Shown in pieces: positions 47,233 through 60,117 of a DNA stretch of 64,000 bases. How positions within the stretch are numbered: the first letter of the stretch is position 1; each line of letters opens with the position of its first letter. Origin of the DNA: Linanthus parryae (lineage: Eukaryota; Streptophyta; Magnoliopsida; Ericales; Polemoniaceae); assembly GCA_023055425.1 (NCBI GenBank), contig JALGPY010000004.1, positions 58,303,718-58,367,717 on the forward strand, given 5' to 3'. A program made the position numbers and the translations under genes. The notes under the pieces were generated by a model. The model was given only the letters and a program-made list of their open reading frames with translations. It did not search any database and was not told the DNA's origin.

Positions 47233-48646
47233 TGTAGGGTTTTGATTCATGGATGCGCAACGGAAACACAAACAAACACAACCAATGCAAAACCCTCCAA
47301 GGATCACAAGTCAAGAGACATAGCGATGGTAAGGGAATAAATTCATAACACACCTTAGGGTTTCTCCTTTGATGACTCTAAACGCGAATTGTGTCACGTT
47401 CTTTACAGTTGATCCACGCCTAGAGTTGAATACTAGATCTTCCAATCCTTGGTGCTAGCCCGGAAAGAGGAATAGGAAGAAGAATCACGCAAAACGAGAC
47501 GAAACAAGGAGGTTTCGGCCTCCTTGCGGCCGAGGGGGACGGGCGGCGGCAAAGGGGCGGCGTGCTCCTCTTTTCTTGCTTGCTCTCTCCTTTTTGTTCT
47601 TTCCCACTCAAGTTATGATCAATAAGTTCATAAGTAGTGGGAAAGAAGGAAGGAATGTCCTTTATATAGTCCAACAAATACTTGCCAACTACCTAAAGGA
47701 CCTATTCTAGTCCTACTAAAATTCAATTTAGTCCCTTCCTTGCAAATTAGTCCTACTAAGTTTGCAAGGTATTGCAAAGTGATCATTCTAATTAATTAAT
47801 ACTATTAATTAATTCCCAAATCTAGTACAACTCTATATAGCGTGTGACCCCATAGGTTCTATCTAGTTGGTAGCAACAATTTGCTAATATGGAGCGGTTT
47901 CTAGCAAAACATCCATTCTAGCCAACTAATAGAATAGTCATGTTGACAAACCTTGTACAAGTAATTGTCTCATCCCTTTGCCTCTATATCCTGATTGGAC
48001 ACGAGACATAAAAGTCACACTCGTATATCCAATCCACAGTTTCTCGATCCATGGGAATAGCCTTATTCGATATCCCATATTGATTTATTTGAGTCTGGCC
48101 AGACATTCTATAAGCACTATCCCTCGAGTGGCCTAGGATATTTGCTCCCGTTATGTGGGAGGGAAAAATCCTCTCTACGTCCACTACGATCCCTAAGCTT
48201 GCTTCTTATTGTATCCAGTACACGCCTTTATAACTACCCAGTTACGGTGTAGCGTTTAACGCTACCAAGATCACAATAATCCACAACTAGATTATCTAGT
48301 GACTTCAAGTCTAAGGATGACAATACCATTGCACCGCGAGAAGCGCTTGTGACTTAACATAACGTGTATGTAGCCTTCTCGGAGCTGGGTCAATCCAGTG
48401 CAACATTCCGTAATGCACACCTATGTGTTGGATCGTGATATCTCCATATCAATCCAACCCCATACTAGTCTATAGATGATTGTCCTATTTAATCATTATA
48501 CTCGACTAGGGATATTTAAGATAAACAACACAATTGTAAATCGAAGGACTTCATTATATTAAATATCCAATAAATAATAAATGAATTTTCTAGCCATATA
48601 CAAATTCATACTAAACTAGATTGCCTCTAGGGCATCTTTTCCAACA
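47233..48646 (-). repeat. Chimeric solo LTR, array unit 3
   Basis: 1414 bp with the same chimeric structure. Private differences (for example ATCATTCTAATT and CATAAAAGTC) show that the copies have existed long enough to diverge slightly. Confidence 0.93.
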
Positions 48647-48783
48647 CTTTATGTTATCTGTTTTTATTCCAAGGACTTGAAACTCATTTCAAGGCCTTGA
48701 AATACTCAATACTTGATACAAACTTCTTTGAAACCACTCTTTTAGCAGAAGTTGCAAAAGTTACCATACTCTATCCAACTCTC
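48647..48783 (+). repeat. 137-bp spacer, unit 4
   Basis: The last spacer, ending in the CTCTC target duplication next to copy D. Confidence 0.95.
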
Positions 48784-50193
48784 TGTAGGGTTTTGATTCA
48801 TGGATGCGCAACGGAAACACAAACAAACACAACCAATGAAAAACCCTCCAAGGATCACAAGTCAAGAGACATAGCGATGGTAAGGGAATAAATTCATAAC
48901 ACACCTTAGGGTTTCTCCTTTGATGACTTTAAACGCGAATTGTGTCACGTTCTTTATAGTTGATCCACGCCTAGAGTTGAATACTAGATCTTCCAATCCT
49001 TGGTGCTAGCCCGGAAAGAGGAATAGGAAGAAGAATCACGCAAAACGAGACGAAACAAGGAGGTTTCGGCCTCCTTGCGGCCGAGGGGGACGGGCGGCGG
49101 CAAAGGGGCGGCGTGCTCCTCTTTGCTTGCTTGCTCTCTCCTTTTTGTTCTTTCCCACTCAAGTTATGATCAATAAGTTCATAAGTAGTGGGAAAGAAGG
49201 AAGGAATGTCCTTTATATATTCCAACAAATACTTGCCAACTACCTAAAGGACCTATTCTAGTCCTACTAAAATTCAATTTAGTCCCTTCCTTGCAAATTA
49301 GTCCTACTAAGTTTGCAAGGTATTGCAAAGTGATCCTTCTAATTAATTAATCCTATTAATTAATTCCCAAATCTAGTACAACTCTATATAGCGTGTGACC
49401 CCATAGGTTCTATCTAGTTGGTAGCAACAATTTGCTAATATGGAGCGGTTTCTAGCAAAACATCCATTCTAGCCAACTAATAGAATAGTCATGTTGACAA
49501 ACCTTGTACAAGTAATTGTCTCATCCCTTTGCCTCTATATCCTGATTGGACACGAGACATACAAGTCACACTCGTATATCCAATCCACAGTTTCTCGATC
49601 CATGGGAATAGCCTTATTCGATATCCTATATTGATTTATTTGAGTCTGGCTAGACATTCCATAAGCACTATCCCTCGAGTGGCCTAGGATATTTTCTCCC
49701 GTTATGTGGGAGGGAGAAATTCTATCTATGTCCACTAAGATCTCTAAGCTTGCTTCTTATTGTATTCGGTACACGCCTTTATAACTACCCTGTTATGGCG
49801 TAGCGTTTAACGCTACCAAAATCAAAATAATCCACAACTAGAATATCTAGCGACTTCAAGTCTAAGGATGACAATACCATTTCACCGCGAGAAGAACTTG
49901 TGACTTAACATAACGTGTATGTAGCCTTCTCGGAGATGGGTCAATCCAGTGCGCCATTACCCTTAATGCACACCTATGTGTTGGATCATGATATCTCTAT
50001 ATCAATCCAACCCCATACTAGTCTATAGATGATTGTCCCATTAATCATTATACTGACTAGGGACATTTAAGATAAACAACACAATTGTAAATCTAAGGAC
50101 TTCATTATATTAAATATCCAATAATAAATGAATTTTCTAGCCACAAATAAATTCATACGAAACTAGATTGCCTCTAGGGCATCTATTCCAACA
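48784..50193 (-). repeat. Copy D left LTR (3' LTR)
   Basis: 1410 bp. It lacks 14 bp that are present in the right LTR (after TTATTCG, near 49621). The same deletion is in all three chimeric LTRs. Confidence 0.93.
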
Positions 50194-50207
50194 GTCTCCC
50201 ACTTGTA

Positions 50208-53200
50208 CTAGAGCCAATCTGGCGCATCTCGTATGCCCATACTCCTAGTGTGACCTTCATGCTTCCACTGCGCAAGCGGCTTTGTAAGCGGGTCTGACAG
50301 ATTCTCATCTGTAAGAATCTTGCATATCCGAACGTCTCCTCTATCGATAATATCTCGAATCAGATGGAACTTCCTGAGCACGTGTTTGGATTTCTGGTAT
50401 GACCTGCGCTCCTTTGATTGCGCGATCGCCCCAGTGTTGTCACAGTATAACTCAACTGGATCCGCAATGCTAGGAACCACACCAAGTTTAGAAACAAACT
50501 TTCTGATCCAAACAGCTTCCTTTGCTGCACCATTTGCAGAAAGGTACTCAGCCTCTGTTGTAGAATCAGCCACCGTCTCTTGCTTGGAACTTTTCCAGCT
50601 CACCGCTGCTCCATTCAGGTAAAACACATATCCCAACTGTGATCTAAAGTCATATCTGTCGGTTTGGAAGCTTGCATCAGTGTAACCCCTTACACGCAAC
50701 TCTTCCTCACCACCAAATATCAAGAAAGCATCCTTAGTTCTTCTCAAGTACTTTAAGATGTTCTTGACTGCAATCCAGTGACTCTCACCCGAATTGGATT
50801 GGTTTTTGCTTGTCATACTGAAGGCATATGACACATTTGGTCTAGTTCATAACATGGCGTACATGATAGATCCTATGGCCGAGGCATAGGGAATTCTACT
50901 CATGCGTTCCTTCTCAATCTCATTGGAAGGACAACCACTCTTCGAAAGAGTGATTCCATGTGACATGGGTAAGAATCCCTTCTTGGAATCTTGCATGTTG
51001 AACCGTTTCAACACCTTGTCAATATATGTACTTTGACTTAGGCCTAGCAGTCTCTTATATCTATCTCTATAGATCTTTATACCGAGTATATAGGCTGCTT
51101 CACCTAAGTCCTTCATTGAGAAAAACTTCCCTAGCCAATCTTTAACAGACTGCAGCATGGGAACGTCGTTTCCAATGAGTAGTATGTCATCCACATACAA
51201 GACCAGAAAAGCTACAGAGCTCCCACTAACCTTCTTGTAAACACAAGACTCATCTTCGTTTCTGATGAAGCCAAACTCCTTGACTACTTCATCAAAACGT
51301 CGATTCCAACTCCTAGAAGCTTGCTTCAATCCATAAATGGATCGTTGCAGCTTACAGACTTTGTTCGCTTGCTTTGGATCCTCAAAACCCTCCGGATGTA
51401 TCATATACACGTCCTCGTGGAGATTCCCTTAAAGGAATGTTGTTTTGACATCCATCTGCCAAATCTCATAGTCATGGTATGCTGCAATCGCAAGTAGGAT
51501 TCGGATGGATTTGGTCATAGGGACTGGTGAAAAGGTTTCATCATAGTCAATACCATGAATCTGTCTGAATCCTTTAGCCACCAATCGTCCCTTTAGGTAA
51601 TCACATTACCATCCATGTCGATCTTCTTCTTGAAGACTCCATAAGGAATGTTCCATCTCGGATCTCATGGATTCTAGCCCCTTCTGAGAGTTTGGGCCTT
51701 TCGTGGCCTCTTCATAGGTAGTAGGCTCATCATCTATTAGCATCGTGTCACCGGAATCGGTCATGAGAAGTCCATACCTCTCGGGTTCCTGGCGCACTCT
51801 ACTAGATCTACGAAGCTCTTGTGTTACCTGAACAAGCTGCTCCACAAATGTTTGTGGTTCCTGTTCATGTTCCATAATCGATTCAGTGATTTGTGGTTCT
51901 TGAATCTCTTCAAGTTCTACAGTCCTCCCACTTGCTTCTTTAGAGACAAACTCTCTTTCTAGAAACACGCCGGTCCGGGCAACAAACACTTTGTTCTCGG
52001 TAGGATTGTAGAAGTAGTAACCCTTAGTTTCCTTAGGGTACCCCACAAACTTACACTTATCCGATTTTGGCCCTAGCTTGTCTGATTTTAAACGTTTTAC
52101 ATAGGCATCGCAGCTCCTAATCCTCATGAACGACATTGTGGGACGCCTCCCACTCCACATCTCATGTGGTGTCTTCATGACTGATTTAGATGGAACACGG
52201 TTAATGGGGAAAGCTGCACTTAATAGAGCGTGACCCCAAAACGATAATGGAAGATTAGTTTGACACATCAGAGATCGAACCATATCCAATAGGGTTCGAT
52301 TCCTCCTCTCAGACACGCCATTCCATTGTGGCGTTCCGGGTGGAGTGAGTTGGGACACGATCCCACACTCTCTAAGATAGTCGTCAAACTCTTGGCACAA
52401 GTATTCTCCTCCACGATCCGATCGTAGAGCCTTGATACTTTTGCCAAGTTGCTTCTCAACTTCATTCTTGAATTCTTTGAACACTTCAAAGGATTCGGAT
52501 TTGGCCCTCATGAGGTACACAAATCCATAACTATGTAGTCATCATTAAATATAATGAAGTAGACGTAACCACCCTTGGCAGGCGTGGCAAATGGCCCACA
52601 CACATCGGTATGTATGAGCGCCAATTGCTCACTAGTCGTCTCACCTTTCTTATTGAAAGGGGAATTTGTCATTTTACCCAATAAACAAGCCTCACATGTC
52701 TCATATGATTCAAAATCAAATGAGTCTAGTAGTCCATCCTTATGGAGTCTAGATACACATTTCTCGTTTATTTGGCCTAAACGACAGTGCCTTAAATAAG
52801 CAGGATTTAAATCATTTATTTTAGTCCGCTTGGTATTAATGTTGTAGACAGGATTGCTTAGATCAAGACATACAGTCCATTAAATAATTGCGCACTAAAA
52901 TAGTGAATAGTATTCAAATAAAAGGAACAACAATTCTTCTTTATTGAAATAATAAAACCTTCCTTGTCCATAGAAATAATGTTTCTGTTCATAGCAGACA
53001 CAAAATAGCAATTATTTAATTCTAAAACTAATCCTGAAGGCAGAGATAGCTCGCACACGCCCACGGCCAATGCAGCAACTTTTGCTCCATTCCCAACGCG
53101 TAGATCTATCTCCCCTTTAGCCAATCTTCTACTTCTCTTTAGATCCTGCACATTTCGACAAATGTGAGATTCACATCCAGTATCTAATACCCTTGATGTA

Positions 53201-54087
53201 GAGATAGTTAAATTGAAATCTACAACAAAAATACCTGGTGGTGGTGGAATCACTATTCCAAGCCTCTTATCCTCCAGATATTTTGGGCAGTTCCTCCTCC
53301 AGTGTCCAGGCTGACTGCAGTAGTGACACTCACCTTTAGTCACACCTTTGGAAATGCGGCCAACAGGCTTAAGGGCAGGTTCCTTGGACTTGGCAACTGA
53401 CTTGACTTTTCCCTTGGAGGATGAGGAAAACCTTTTGCCCTTTCCTTTCTGCACCATCATAATGGCCATGCCTTTACCTTTGTTGATGCTTTGTTCAGCT
53501 CTCCTCAACATATTGAGCAAATCTGGCAGTGGTTTCACGATCTCGTTCATGTTATAGTTCATGATGAACTGTCCATAACTCTCGGGCAACGATTGCAACA
53601 CGAGATCGGTTGCCAACTCTTGGCCGACCGGGAACCCTAGTCGGGCGAGATTCTCCAAGTACCCGATCATACGGAGTACATGGGGTCCCACCGGGTTTCC
53701 TTCAGCAAGATGACACTTGAACAATTCCTTAGAGACCTCATACCTCTCAACCCTTGCCTGCTCTTGGAAGAGCTGCTTCATATTCTCGATCATATCGATA
53801 GCATTCATATTTTCGTGTTGCTTCTGAAGCTCAGAAGTCATGGTGCATAGCATAAGGCATGCCGCATCATTAGCTTCATCAACACGCTTTTGATATGCCT
53901 TTAGGGCTGCAGGTGTTTGGTTCTCTGGACCTGCTGGAACATGCTCATCTATTGCGTACAGTTTCTTCTCTTGTTTGAGAACAATTCTCAAGTTTCTGTA
54001 CCAATCACGGAAGTTGGTTCTAGAGAGCTTGTCCTTCTCAAGGACAGATCGTAGGGAATGTTGTAAATTCGATGAGTTGTTTGCCAT
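50208..54087 (-). pseudogene. Copy D gag-pol polyprotein, degenerate
   Basis: The MANNSSNLQH start is at 54085-54087. Open blocks are gag to protease (52858-54087, CCHC CHYCSQPGHWRRNC present, protease DTGC present), integrase (51606-52520, SDRGGEY), part of reverse transcriptase (50847-51410, YVDD) and RNase H (50208-50834). Between integrase and reverse transcriptase about 70 bp are missing relative to copy C (near 51640), removing the W..V..P segment. A stop lies where copies A and C continue near 51430. The HHCC part of the integrase (52521-52857) is out of frame. Not functional. Confidence 0.93.
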
Positions 54088-55760
54088 TTGGAATTCTACA
54101 AAAAGGAAAATACGCAAGTTTTAGTATTTGTGAATTTTTGATTATATTCAATAATGGCTAGTTTATCAAATATAGCTCCCACTATTTTTCTACGGATTAA
54201 TAACCCCGAAGATATTAATGCGGAAAATATCCTTATATTTTCTAGTGGGCCAAGATCCATGTTTCATCTCCTTGTGAGCTTGCTTTGGCAAGTCACCCAT
54301 AATTCGACTACTTTAGGTAGGAACAATTCCAATTGCATCCCTTATGCAACTCTTGGTTCAATTGGGCAAATAACTCATAATTTATCGATCCATATGGATA
54401 ATCCCAATTGATTGCCTCTAGGTTTTTAATCATATTAATAGCATGGTTGTGTTCAACTTCTTATTTAAACAGTTGCACATTACTAGCTTGTGCAATCGCC
54501 TTCCATCATTATGAACCAAGTCGCCATGCTTTGGCAGCACGAACTTGATAAATCATGATGATAATGAGTGTTTAAATAACGAGAAAACAAGAACACAATA
54601 TTTGAATTTTGAGGGATTTTAAATTCAATTTTTAATTGTTTTGTTGATCAATATCAACTAATCTATCTATTTGAGTTTGGGCACAACTCTAAATAATAGA
54701 TCCGGGTTGTCTAATTATCTTATTATCGTAATTGCATGCATCATCCATACACCAACCACAAAATAATAAGACAATAAAATAAACAACCACAAAACAAAAA
54801 TAAAACGTGATGTGGATATGGCCTTTTCTAGACTAAGAAAATTCCAAGCCAACGGAATTTTCTATGAACCCTAAAAGCAAACACATCTCCATGCGTCTTG
54901 ATCATTTTGGTCCATCCTTCATAGTCATGTGGAATGCTCCATGCTCCATCTTTTGTGGATCCTTTTGGCTTAGGGCTTCTTTTCTTCAATCTTGGATAAC
55001 AATCTACTCTATCTACCACTAGCTAACAACTATACTAAATAAAATAAATCTCACAAGTTGAGAAAAAAATGGCTCGCAGGCCATAAAACCCTAATTAATT
55101 ATTATAATTTATTGATCAGCTCGCAGGCCGTAAACCAAACCACAAAAATTAAACATCCACAACAAAACACATCCTAAGGCCATATCAAATCACCATGAGA
55201 ATTGCACATAAACAGTTAAAATCCGATTTTAACGCGCTTGGTCAATTTTAATTGATTTTATGATATTATAGGGTTAAAACGGTCCATGGGGCCCAACAAT
55301 CTAATTGTCCGGGCCCAAAAAGAGAACCGCAAAGTCCTTGGGCTGGCCGGCCCCTAGCCCACGCGGCTAGGCCGCGGGCTAGGGCTGCCCCGGCCCCTAG
55401 GCCGAGCCTTGCTTGGGAGGCAAGCAAGGAGGGGCGGTCCCTTGGGGGGGGGGGGGCGAAAGTCCTTTGGGAGTTGTTTCCAAAACAACTCCCTTGCTTG
55501 GTGCCCAATTTTGGTTGTTTCCTTGTATGGGAATAACTTCTTCTTCCATAAGGATGCCCAAACCCTAGATCTAAGATCCTAAAATTTCTCAAACTCACTA
55601 ATTCATTCATCCAATGCAAAAACTAGGTCTTGTTATGATAGATTATTGGCAAATTGCATCATATGCTTGATTTGTTTTGTTTTACGCGATAAACAATAAT
55701 TTTAAGGTGTCAAACTATCAAAACGAACACATAAACCACGTTTATGCTCTACGAACTGTG
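54088..55760 (-). other. Copy D untranslated leader
   Basis: The counterpart of the other leaders. It has a GC-rich block near 55330-55460 with a G9 run at about 55446. No gene is seen. Confidence 0.7.
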
Positions 55761-55772
55761 GCTTTGATACCA
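55761..55772 (-). other. Copy D primer-binding site, mutated
   Basis: Reads TGGTATCAAAGC on the minus strand, one transition away from TGGTATCAGAGC. Confidence 0.85.
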
Positions 55773-55773
55773 C

Positions 55774-57198
55774 TGTAGGGTTTTGATTCATGGATGCGCA
55801 ACGGAAACACAAACAAACATAACCCATGCAAAACCCTCCAAGGATCACAAGTCAAGAGACATAACGATGGTAAGGGAAGAAATCAATAACACACCTTAGG
55901 GTTTCTCCATTGATGACTTCAAACGCGAATTGTGTCACGTTCTCTATATTTGATCCACGCCTAGAGTTTAATACTTGATCTTCCAATCCTTGGTGCTAGC
56001 CCGGAAAGAGGAAGAGGAAGAAGAATCACGCAAAACGAGACGAAAAAGGGAGGTTTCGGCCTCCTTGTGGCCGACGGGGACTGGCGGCGGCAAAGGGGCG
56101 GCGTGCTCCTCTTTGCTTGCTTGCTCTCTCCTTTTTGTTCTCTCCCACTCAAGTTATGATCAATAAGGTCATAAGTAGTGGGAAGGAAGGAAGGAGTGTC
56201 CTTTAAATAGTCCAACAAATCCTCGTCAACTACCTAAAGGACCTATTCTAGTCCTACTAGAATTCAATTTAGTCACTTCCTTGCAAATTACTCCTACTAT
56301 GTTTGCAAGGTATTGCAAAGTGATCCTTCTAATTAATTAATCCTATTAATTAATTCCCAAATCTAATTCAACTCTATATAGCGTGTGACCCCATAGGTTC
56401 TATCTAGTTGGTAGCAACAATTTTCTAATATAGAGCGGTTTCTAGCAAAACATTCATTCTAGCCAACTAATAGAATAGTCATGTTCACAAACCTTGTACA
56501 AGTAATTGTCTCATCTCTTTGTCTCTATATCTGGATTGGACACGAGACATACAATTCACACTCGTATATCCAATCCACAGTTTCTCGATCCATGGGAATA
56601 GCCTTATTCGTGCAAATAACATCAATATCCCATATTGATTTATTTGAGTATGGCCAGACATTCTATAAGCACTATCCCTCGAGTGGCCTAGGATATTTGC
56701 TCCCGTTATGTGGGAGGGACAAATTCTATCTACGTCCACTACGATCTCTAAGCTTGCTTCTTATTGTATCCGGTACAGGCCTTTATAACTACCCAGTTAC
56801 GGCGTAGCGTTTAACGCTACCAAAATCACAATAATCCACAACTAGAATATCTAGCGACTTCAAGTCTAAGGATGACAATACCATTGCACCGCGAGAAGCA
56901 CTTGTGACTTAAAATAACGTGTATGTAGCCTTCTCGGAGATGGGTCAATTCAGTACGCCATTACCCTTAATGCACACCTATGTGTTGGATCATGATATCT
57001 CCATATCAATCCAACCACATACTAGTCTATAGATGATTGTCCCATTAATCATTATACTGGACTAAGGATATTTAAGATAAACAACACAATTGTAAATCTA
57101 AGGACTTCATTATATTAAATATTCAATAATAAATGAATTTTCTAGCCACAAATAAATTCATACTAAACTAGATTGCCTCTAGGGCATCTATTCCAACA
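55774..57198 (-). repeat. Copy D right LTR (5' LTR)
   Basis: 1425 bp, ending TTCCAACA before the CTCTC duplication. It retains the 14 bp lost from the left LTR. Confidence 0.95.
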
Positions 57199-57256
57199 CT
57201 CTCCCCCCTTCTAGAGTATTGATCATGTATTACTACCTACATTACTGTCTTTCAAT

Positions 57257-57268
57257 TGGTATCAGAGC
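57257..57268 (+). other. Element E primer-binding site
   Basis: TGGTATCAGAGC, two bases after the LTR end; an initiator-methionine tRNA match. Confidence 0.85.
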
Positions 57269-57316
57269 TTGCATCACTTAATATATTTAACCATCTTGTG
57301 ATTATTAGTACTGTAG

Positions 57317-58290
57317 GTGATGGTGGTTTCTCATAGGGAAGAGCTGCTGAAAGACCTCCTCTATTCTGTGGTGACGACTTTGTGCACTGAAAAGCCCTGA
57401 TGAAAATGTTCATCACTGATCAAGATATGGAGTTGTGGACTATCATACAAAATGGTCCTCATACATTCTACACAGAGAAAGTTTGAATCTGAACTCCCAA
57501 AACTGAGGATTTTTCTCTTTCTGAGTTAGAACTGTTTTCTAAAAATTATAGAGCCATGAATCTCTTATAATGTTCTTTGAGTGAAGATGAATTCAATAGG
57601 ATTTCAGGTTGCAAGATTGCCAAAGAAATAAGGGACAAAATGGTGGTAACCTCTGAAGGAACCAGTCAAGTCAAGAAGACAAAGATCAACATATTTCTTA
57701 GACTATATGAACTGTTTAAAATGAATGGAGATGAGTCCATCAAGGACATGTTCAAGAGGTTTACTAACATTGTCAACAAATCTGGACTCCTTAGGAAAAT
57801 CCTTTTCCAATGAGGAGAAAGTCATGAAGATTTTGAGAAGCCTTCTCAAAGCTAAATGAGAACCAAAGATTATTGTTATTTAAGAGGCACAAGATCTATC
57901 ATCACTTCAACTTGATGACCAGTAGGGAAAGCTGCTTAGACATGAGATCTCCATGAATGAAGTTGATGGAGAACTGCCAGAAAGTGTCAAGACTCTAGAT
58001 CTCAAGGCTAAGGAGAATGAGCCATCTCAAAACCTTGAAAATGAAGAAGATGATGATGAAGATCCTTTTTCTCTAATTTCCAAAGCCTTGCCAGAATTAT
58101 CAGGATGAAGAAGAACTTTGGAAACAAATAATTCAACAGGAATTGACACAAATCCTCCAGTAGCAAAGACTACAAAGGTGAAAAAATTTCCCATGGAATT
58201 AAGTCTAAAGTAATGAATTGATTTGAGTGTGGTGATGCAGGACATTTGACTAGAGACTATCCACACAAGAAAAGCAAACACTTCAAAAAA
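57317..58290 (+). pseudogene. Element E gag (UBN2-type), degenerate
   Basis: The frame reads RPPLFCGDDFVH, a stop where Trp is normal, then KALMKMFITDQDMELWTIIQ, LSEDEFNRISGCKIAKEIRD, VTSEGTSQVKKTKI and FKRFTNIVNKSG. This is the conserved layout of UBN2/Retrotran_gag proteins of plant Copia elements. A zinc-knuckle remnant near 58218-58262 reads FECGDAGHLTRDYP, with its first and last cysteines lost. Numerous stops (several at expected Trp codons) and a frameshift near 57800 make it dead. It does not belong to the A-D family, whose gag has a different sequence. Confidence 0.8.
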
Positions 58291-58319
58291 AAAAGACCAT
58301 GACAGAAGAAAGAAAGCTT

Positions 58320-58567
58320 ATGGTGCAAAGCATAAGGCAGGCTACATCATTAGCATCGTCCACGATCTCCTGATATGCCTTTAAGGCTACAGCATAATAA
58401 TTTTCTGGACTCTCAAGAACTTGCTCTTCTAGAATGTACAATTTCTTTTCTTGCTTGAGAACGATTCTCAAGTTGTTGTACCAGTCCAGAAAGTTTGTTC
58501 CAGAAAGCTTCTCCTCCTCATGGACTGATCATAGGGATTGTGATGAATTCGATGAATTGTTTGCCAT
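58320..58567 (-). pseudogene. Copy F gag N-terminal fragment
   Basis: The ATG at 58565-58567 matches the MANN start of the family. Homology covers NLRIVLKQEKKLY, an acidic stretch, ALKAYQEIVDDANDVACLML and CT. A stop near the start and loss of all sequence beyond about 80 codons make it non-functional. The break point near 58312-58325 joins the gag of element E. Confidence 0.8.
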
Positions 58568-60104
58568 TGGAATTCTACAAAATGATAAATACACAAGTTT
58601 TATTTTTTTTGAAAAAATAACTACAATTAATAATGGATAGATTATTAAACATAGCTCCCACTTTTTTTTCTGATTAATAACCCTCCATATTAATGCGGAA
58701 AGTATCATTATATTTTCTAGTGGGCCAAGATTGATACTTTTTTATCTTGCTTTGGAAAGTCACCAAAAAATTAGTTATTTTGGTAGAAACAATTCAATTG
58801 CATCCCATGAAACTCTTGGTTCAATTCGGAAAATAACTCCTTATTTATCTATCCCATAGATAATCTCAATTGTTTGCCTCTAGGCTTTCAATACTACCTT
58901 GTGTCGTCGAGTCACATCATGATGAATCAAGTTGCCTTTCATTGGAAAGCCCGAACTCGATAAATCATGATTATGACGAGTGTTAAGTAACGCGAAGGCA
59001 AAAACGCAATATTACAATTTGAGGGTTTTTATTTGATTTTAATTATTTTATTGATCCATATCAACTGATCTAATTAATTTAAGGGTGGGCCATCCCAATA
59101 TAAAAGATCCGGGTTGTACTATCTTGTGAACAACTTGCATGCATCATCCATAGACTAATAATAAATAACAAGACAATAAATAAACATCCACAAACAATAA
59201 ATAAACGTGATGTGGATATGGCCTCCTAAACTAAGATATTCCCAAGCCAATGAGAATACATATTAGCCCTAAAAAAATGGCAAGCTCATCTCCATGTGCC
59301 TCCATCTTTTAGTCCATGCGCATTTGCTTGTGGAATACTGACATCTTGTGGTTCTTCAATTCTCTAGGCTTCTTCTCCAAGTCTTGACTATCATCTACTC
59401 TATCTAATACTAGATAGCATCTATACTAAATAGAGAGACCTCACAAGTTTAGGAGAAGACGACACGCATGCCGTTAAACCCAATTAATTAATTATTACAA
59501 TAAAACCAAGCCACAAAAATTAAACGTTCACAACGTCCACATCTAAGGCCATATCCAATCACCATGCAATAAGCACGTAGTACAGTTAAAATCCAATGTT
59601 GACGCGCTTGATCAACTTAGTTGATAATTGGATAACTAGTGTCAAACGGTCCAAGAGGCCCACCAAACCCTTTGGTCGAACCCTTAAAGGACTGCCGCAA
59701 GCCACGGGGCCGGCCGGCCCTATGCCCCACAGTCAAACCGCGCGCCTAGGCCGAATCGGCCTCGTGTCTGTGTCCTTGCTTGCCACCCAAGGAAGGGGAC
59801 GGACGGCTAGTTTTTTGGCCCTAGATTGTTTCCTTCCTCTTCCTTCCTTGTTTGCTTGTTTTCCAAAGAAAGAAAACCCGTTTTCCCAATTTGTGCCCAA
59901 ACCCTAGTTTTCAAAACCCAAATTGACACATCATATGTGTCTTGAATTTGCTATTTTTAGTACGACGTAAAATTAGCTCGTTCTCTATTGAATCATATTA
60001 AAATTACATCGTTATGCCAATTTCAGTTTTACGCGATAAATCATAATTACGGTGTGGTTACTGACTGAGTAACACATAAACCACGTTATGCACTACGACC
60101 TGTG
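58568..60104 (-). other. Copy F leader
   Basis: A diverged counterpart of the family leader, with a GC-rich block near 59700-59800. No gene is supported. Confidence 0.65.
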
Positions 60105-60116
60105 GCTCTGAAACAA
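60105..60116 (-). other. Copy F decayed primer-binding site
   Basis: Reads TTGTTTCAGAGC on the minus strand, two changes from the functional sequence. Confidence 0.7.
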
Positions 60117-60117
60117 C

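Larger units (their letters stand above)
48784..57198 (-). mobile_element. Ty1/copia retrotransposon, copy D (degenerate)
   Basis: Same family, minus strand. LTRs are 48784-50193 and 55774-57198, with target duplication CTCTC at 48779-48783 and 57199-57203. It is more diverged than A to C, and its coding region is split into four open blocks by frameshifts and a deletion. It inserted into the LTR of element E, 137 bp from copy C. Confidence 0.95.
57199..58316 (+). mobile_element. Copia element E: LTR end, primer-binding site and gag
   Basis: A different copia family on the plus strand. The last 56 bp of its LTR (57199-57254, ending TTTCA) follow copy D. Next come TGGTATCAGAGC (57257-57268) and a decayed gag. 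The rest of its LTR lies left of copy D and left of copy C. The element is cut off near 58316, where the truncated copy F begins. Confidence 0.75.

Noticed and set aside
43995..48783. Interpretation of the array LTRs as independent solo-LTR insertions
   Set aside because: Independent insertions would each have their own target duplication; here the same 137-bp spacer with the same CTTTA and CTCTC edges recurs.
43995..50193. Array of regularly spaced repeats considered as a CRISPR-like or centromeric satellite array
   Set aside because: The units are full LTRs plus a fixed spacer with parental elements at both ends; recombination between LTRs explains them fully.
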